DNA of 7,829 bases from assembly GCA_016869335.1 (NCBI GenBank), contig VGEJ01000111.1, forward strand, positions 1-7,829, given 5' to 3'. The DNA comes from Alphaproteobacteria bacterium (GTDB lineage Bacteria > Pseudomonadota > Alphaproteobacteria > VGEJ01). The notes under the pieces were generated by a model. It saw only the letters and a program-made list of their open reading frames with translations, was not told where the DNA came from and did no database searches. Shown here one piece after another: positions 4,833 to 7,829 of the stretch (position 1 is its first letter; the number at the start of each line of letters is the position of its first letter). The translations under genes and the position numbers were made by a program.

Positions 4833-5849
4833 ATGCGGGTCCTGGTCACAGGTGCGAACGGCCACGTCGGTTTCGTTCTCACGCAGCATCTCCTCGAGCA
4901 CGGCTATCAGGTGCGCGCCTCGGTGCGCGATGCACGCGATCCCGGGCGCACCGGGCGCCTCGCGGCGCTCGGCGTCGAAATCGTCGAGGCGGATCTCCTT
5001 CGGCCCGACGCCATCGCGCGTGCCGTGGACGGGATGGAAGCGGTGTTCCAGGTCGCCGCGACCTATGAGCTGGTGCCCAAGCACGGGGCCGAATCCATCA
5101 TCCGCGACAGCGTCGAGGGCGGGCTCAACGTGCTCCGCGCGGCCAAGGCGACTGGCGTGCGACGCGTGGTCTTCACCTCGTCGTGTGTCGCCATAGGGAC
5201 TACGCCCTTGGGCGCCCCGGCGCGCGATGAGAAATCCTGGAACGACCAGCTCGGCATACCCTACTACCGGGCCAAGACTGTGGCCGAGCAGCAGGCCTGG
5301 GCGTTCGCCAAGGAAAGCGGTCTCGACCTCGTTACCGTGCTTCCCGGTGGCGTCGGCGGTCCGGGCTTCGTACGCAACACGCCCACCATCGACCTCATCG
5401 AGAATGTCCAGCGCGGGATGTTCCGGTTCGGCGTCGCACCGGGCAACTTCATCTACGTGGACGGCCGTGACGTCGCCGAGGCCCATCGCCTCGCGCTCGA
5501 GACGCCGAGCGCATCGGGGCGATACATCGTGGCCAACGACGTCTCCCCGAGCTTCCGGGACCTGGTAGAGACGATGCGCAGCGTGGACCCGCGCACGCCC
5601 AAGGCCGGCCCGCTGCTACCACAGTGGGTGTTAGGGTTCATGCCGTTCATCGACGCGCTCAACCACACCCTCATGGGCACGGCCAGACTGGTGACGCCCG
5701 AGCTCGTCGCCACCGTCAAGGGGCGCGTGTGGAATCTCGACAACGGGCGGGCGAAGGCCGAACTCGGCTGGAGCCCCCGCTATGCGCTCGCCGCGAGTCT
5801 GCGGGACACGGCCGCCGCCATCGCCGACGCCCGGCGCGCCGCAGCCTGA
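4833..5849 (+). CDS. NAD(P)-dependent epimerase/reductase (extended SDR, dihydroflavonol-reductase-like)
   Basis: A 338-residue cytosolic oxidoreductase of the extended short-chain dehydrogenase family. TGANGHVG (residues 6-13) is the Rossmann dinucleotide-binding motif TGxxGxxG. VEADLLRPDAI (51-61) fits the adenine-contacting region. FTSSC (114-118) holds the catalytic Ser/Thr, and YYRAK (144-148) is the YxxxK pair (Y144, K148). VLPGGVGGPG (169-178) is the usual loop after the active site. The C-terminal half would bind the substrate, which cannot be read from sequence. Sugar-nucleotide epimerase, 4-reductase or hopanoid-type roles are all conceivable, and I see no hopanoid genes nearby. Start choice: ATG 4833 has GGAGG at 4821-4825 (7-nt spacer), and the protein then begins MRVLVTGANG as usual for the family. 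The in-frame GTG at 4809 would add eight unlikely residues. Confidence 0.92.
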   Translation: MRVLVTGANGHVGFVLTQHLLEHGYQVRASVRDARDPGRTGRLAALGVEIVEADLLRPDAIARAVDGMEAVFQVAATYELVPKHGAESIIRDSVEGGLNVLRAAKATGVRRVVFTSSCVAIGTTPLGAPARDEKSWNDQLGIPYYRAKTVAEQQAWAFAKESGLDLVTVLPGGVGGPGFVRNTPTIDLIENVQRGMFRFGVAPGNFIYVDGRDVAEAHRLALETPSASGRYIVANDVSPSFRDLVETMRSVDPRTPKAGPLLPQWVLGFMPFIDALNHTLMGTARLVTPELVATVKGRVWNLDNGRAKAELGWSPRYALAASLRDTAAAIADARRAAA

Positions 5850-5850
5850 A

Positions 5851-5878
5851 GGCGGCCCCCGCCTGGGGCGGCACCGCC
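5851..5878. terminator. GC-rich inverted repeat between convergent genes, possible terminator
   Basis: The 70-nt gap between the epimerase stop and the PPOX stop contains GGCGG (5851-5855) able to pair with CCGCC (5874-5878), with an inner CCCC-GCCT-GGGG stem (5857-5868). The internal loop is asymmetric and no T-run follows. It is placed where termination would be needed from both sides. Confidence 0.3.
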
Positions 5879-5919
5879 TGGAGCGGCCGCGCCCGAGGTG
5901 GCGCGAGATCGAGGCGGGA

Positions 5920-6315
5920 CTAGCCGCCCATGATCCCGACCTTGTCGGGGAGGATCTTGACGATCACCCGCTTCTCGCCGGGCTGCCGATAGGGGTACTT
6001 GTCGACACCGAGGTACTTCTTGGCGAGCCCGTCGATGTGCTCATCGGCGCCCTTCTCCGTCATCTCGACCACCCGCCCGCGGATCATCGCTTGGCGGTAG
6101 GGCATCTCCTGGTCATACACCGCTAGGGCAACGCGCGGGTCGCGCCCAATGTTCCGCGGCTTGATGCGGCCTTCGGCGGTGTTGAAGATGATGTGTGTAC
6201 CGTCGGTATCGACCCAGACCACACTGGCCTGCGGCGAGCCGTCCGGCATGAGGGTGGCGACGGTCGCGAAGTTCTTGCCCTTGGCAAGCTGCTTGGCGAG
6301 TTCGGGGAGGTCCAT
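5920..6315 (-). CDS. PPOX-class (FMN/F420-binding split-barrel) oxidoreductase family protein
   Basis: A 131-residue single-domain protein of the pyridoxamine-5'-phosphate-oxidase-like split-barrel superfamily, closest by eye to the small PPOX/Rv1155-type group. Recognisable blocks are FATVATLMPDGSPQASVVWV (16-35), the FNTAEGRIKPRNIGRDPRVAL segment (44-64), which includes the cofactor-phosphate-binding basic residues, and MIRGRVVEM (77-85). These proteins are dimers that bind a flavin (FMN or F420) at the subunit interface. The substrate is unknown here, and a role in vitamin B6 synthesis is not indicated because the PdxH C-terminal region is missing. The ATG at 6315 has AAAGGA 6 nt upstream; an in-frame ATG at 6348 lacks such a site. 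It lies 77 nt downstream of recR on the same strand, so partial read-through from that operon is possible. Confidence 0.88.
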   Translation of the reverse strand: MDLPELAKQLAKGKNFATVATLMPDGSPQASVVWVDTDGTHIIFNTAEGRIKPRNIGRDPRVALAVYDQEMPYRQAMIRGRVVEMTEKGADEHIDGLAKKYLGVDKYPYRQPGEKRVIVKILPDKVGIMGG

Positions 6316-6343
6316 GGGATGTCCTTTCGCTGCCCGGAGCCCT

Positions 6344-6373
6344 TCCATACCAGCGCGGCGCCACGCTCTGCAA
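6344..6373 (-). promoter_or_regulatory. Weak candidate promoter for the PPOX gene
   Basis: On the minus strand TTGCAG is followed after 18 nt by TATGGA (6349-6344), 28 nt before the ATG at 6315. Each box matches the sigma-70 consensus at only three positions. The 77-nt gap after recR leaves room for a promoter. Confidence 0.22.
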
Positions 6374-6392
6374 TGGACGAGCGCCGGCTCCG

Positions 6393-6986
6393 CTAGATTG
6401 GCCGGCGCGCGCTCAGCGCTGCGGCGAGCGTGCCGTCGTCGAGGTAGTCGAGCTCGCCCCCCACGGGCACGCCGTGGGCGAGCCGCGAGAGCCGCACCCC
6501 GGTCGCGGTCAGGGCGTCGCTGAGGTAGTGCGCCGTGGTCTGGCCTTCCACGGTCGCGTTGGTGGCGAGGATGACCTCGCCGTCGCTGAGCGCCCGAGCC
6601 CGGGCGATGAGCGTTGCGATGGCGAGGTCCTCCGGACCGATGCCATCGATCGCCGACAGCATCCCGCCGAGCACGTGGTAGCGGCCGCGGTAGCCGCCCG
6701 CGCGCTCGAGCGCCCACAGGTCGGCGACCTCCTCGACGACGCAAATCGTGGCCGGGTCGCGCTCCGGGTCGGCACAGATCGCGCACGGATCGATGGTGTC
6801 GAGGTTGCCACAGGTCGAGCAGGGGCGGATCCGCGCGGCGGCACGCACCAGTGCGTCGGCCAGCGGCAGCATGACGGCCTCTCTGCGTTTGATCAGATAG
6901 AGCGCCGCCCGACGCGCTGAGCGCGGGCCAAGGCCGGGCAATTTGCGCAGTAGCTGGATGAGCTGTTCGAGCTCGGGGCTCGTCAC
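6393..6986 (-). CDS. recR: Recombination mediator protein RecR
   Basis: A 197-residue protein, the usual RecR length (about 200). With RecO (and RecF) it loads RecA onto SSB-coated single-stranded DNA at gaps during recombinational repair, working as a ring-shaped clamp. Domains in order: a helix-hairpin-helix with LPGLGPRSARR (16-26); a C4 zinc finger with C56, C59, C68 and C71 (CSTCGN...CAICAD); a Toprim domain starting ICVVEE (81-86) and including ATNATVEGQTTAHYL (141-155); and the C-terminal segment RLAHGVPVGGELDYLDDGTL. The start is GTG at 6986 with GGAG 5 nt upstream; MTSPELEQLI then matches the normal N-terminus. It follows ybaB by 19 nt, the classic dnaX-ybaB-recR arrangement, so it is almost certainly transcribed with them. 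All key residues are present. Confidence 0.97.
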   Translation of the reverse strand: MTSPELEQLIQLLRKLPGLGPRSARRAALYLIKRREAVMLPLADALVRAAARIRPCSTCGNLDTIDPCAICADPERDPATICVVEEVADLWALERAGGYRGRYHVLGGMLSAIDGIGPEDLAIATLIARARALSDGEVILATNATVEGQTTAHYLSDALTATGVRLSRLAHGVPVGGELDYLDDGTLAAALSARRPI

Positions 6987-7005
6987 GATCGCTCCGAGCG
7001 CCGTC

Positions 7006-7326
7006 TCAGAACAGCTTCAGACCGGCGGGCAGCGTGATGCCTCCGGCGACTCTCTGCATGGCTTCCGTGCTGTAGGCGTCGACCTTCGCCTTGGTGTCGT
7101 TGTACGCGGCGATGACCAGGTCCTCGATCATGCCGACGTCCTTCTCCTCGAACAGTCCGGGCGCGATCTTGAGGCGCCGCATGTCGCCTTTGCCGCTCAA
7201 CGTGACCTCGACCAGGCCGCCCCCAGAGCGCCCGGTGATCTCGAGGTTCTGCAGCTCGACCTGCATCTCGGCCACACGCTCTTGCATTTGCTGTGCCTGC
7301 TTGAACATCTGGACGAGGTTCTTCAT
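7006..7326 (-). CDS. ybaB: YbaB/EbfC family nucleoid-associated protein
   Basis: A 106-residue protein, matching the family length of about 100-110. YbaB/EbfC is a small dimeric DNA-binding protein that coats the nucleoid without strong sequence preference. Typical features are the helical N-terminus MKNLVQMFKQAQQMQERVAE (1-20), the strand segment TGRSGGGLVEVTLSGKGDM (31-49), KIAPGLFEEKDVGMIEDLV (53-71) with AAYNDTKAKV (73-82), and the C-terminal GGITLPAGLKLF (95-106). The ATG overlaps the dnaX stop (ATGA, 7326-7323) and has GGAG 5 nt upstream, so translation is coupled to dnaX. recR follows by 19 nt. Co-occurrence with dnaX and recR is widespread in bacteria and supports the assignment. Confidence 0.96.
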   Translation of the reverse strand: MKNLVQMFKQAQQMQERVAEMQVELQNLEITGRSGGGLVEVTLSGKGDMRRLKIAPGLFEEKDVGMIEDLVIAAYNDTKAKVDAYSTEAMQRVAGGITLPAGLKLF

Positions 7327-7829
7327 GCGTGCTCCGTATCGCTCTGGGATTCTGCTTCGGGCGCGGCCGGCGAGCGCTCGCGGACCTCGCGGATCTCCGC
7401 TCCGGGGAAGGTCTCAAGGACGCTGCGCACCAGCGGGTCCTCGGCGGCGGCGGACCGCCGCGCGCGCTCAGCGGTCGCGTTCTGTTCGGCAAGCGTCGGC
7501 TTGCCCTCGGCCTCGCTCAGCTCGATCGTCCACGGCCGAGCCGTCCACTCCGCCAGGCGTTCGCCGAGTGCTCGCGCCAACTCGTGCGGCGCGCTCGGGC
7601 CGGCGCGTAGGACGATGTGGCCCGGCGTGACGCTCACGCCGTGCACGTCACTCATCAGCGCCGCATAGAGCCGAAACTCGCGTCGCGCTTGGGCGAGCGC
7701 CGCGACCTCGGCCAGAGTGCGCGGCAGCGGGGAGACGGGTGTCGCTGCGGTGCCCGGCGCTGCCGCGGGCGGCGTCTGGGGCGGACGGGGTTCGGGGCGG
7801 GGGGGCGCCGAAGGCGGCGGCGAGGCGCT
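7323..7829 (-). CDS. dnaX: DNA polymerase III subunit gamma/tau, C-terminal part (5' end outside window)
   Basis: The frame is open from the right edge (first codon at 7829) to TGA at 7325-7323, giving 168 residues of the C-terminus. The first 50 or so are a Pro/Ala-rich linker (for example PPSAPPRPEPRPP), typical of the disordered region before tau's last domain. The folded end runs from about LPRTLAEVAALAQARREFRLYAALMSDVHGV through ARPWTIELSEAEGKPTLAEQ to DPLVRSVLETFPGAEIREVRE, which resembles the alphaproteobacterial tau C-terminal domain that contacts the polymerase alpha subunit. The ATPase clamp-loader domains lie outside the window, so the call rests on this domain plus the dnaX-ybaB-recR order. 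The ATG at 7655 is an internal codon, not a start. Any programmed frameshift or gamma-form site would also lie outside the window. Confidence 0.9.
   Translation of the reverse strand, partial: SASPPPSAPPRPEPRPPQTPPAAAPGTAATPVSPLPRTLAEVAALAQARREFRLYAALMSDVHGVSVTPGHIVLRAGPSAPHELARALGERLAEWTARPWTIELSEAEGKPTLAEQNATAERARRSAAAEDPLVRSVLETFPGAEIREVRERSPAAPEAESQSDTEHA

Noticed and set aside
4446..5486. Long minus-strand open frame (346 codons)
   Set aside because: It is antisense to the well-supported epimerase and has no recognisable domain. It is a composition artefact.
7323..7655. Separate small gene starting at the ATG at 7655
   Set aside because: The frame continues open to the window edge at 7829 with a Pro-rich linker typical of DnaX tau, so the ATG is internal.

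Overview
The window is GC-rich (roughly 70% by eye), compact chromosomal DNA that looks alphaproteobacterial, perhaps Rhodospirillales-like. The main reasons are the dnaX-ybaB-recR order, the style of the DnaX C-terminal domain, and a Sel1-repeat protein with the proteobacterial C-terminal tail. Assignment below class level is inference. Most of it is ordinary housekeeping sequence. I see no CRISPR array, insertion sequence, integrase, toxin or recognisable defence system.

Left part (1-1264): the 3' end of a Sel1-repeat gene (+) built from near-identical 108-nt units. A 272-nt non-coding stretch follows, with three inverted repeats and two small tandem duplications. Then comes tRNA-Arg(ACG) on the minus strand with an encoded CCA. 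The tRNA has a plausible promoter at 1121-1149.

Middle part (1265-4675): a plus-strand cluster holds a Crp/Fnr-family regulator, a class I SAM-dependent methyltransferase joined to it by a GTGA start/stop overlap, and the ribosome-rescue hydrolase arfB. It ends in a 4-nt convergent overlap with a minus-strand proline iminopeptidase (pip). Upstream of pip on the same strand is a small alanine-rich, all-helical lipoprotein of no family I recognise.

Right part (4676-7829): an extended-SDR NAD(P)-dependent epimerase/reductase (+) is divergent from the lipoprotein. It converges on a minus-strand run of a PPOX/FMN-binding split-barrel protein, recR, ybaB and the 3' end of dnaX. dnaX and ybaB overlap by ATGA, and ybaB and recR are 19 nt apart, so these three are almost certainly one replication/recombination operon transcribed from beyond the right edge. 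The PPOX gene lies 77 nt further downstream and may have its own promoter.

No gene-free stretch reaches 300 nt. The longest is 726-997. The observations most worth checking are the nearly identical Sel1 units, the structured intergenic region, a TTGCCG-N17-TAGYGT promoter shape shared by the tRNA and the epimerase, and the regulator-methyltransferase coupling.
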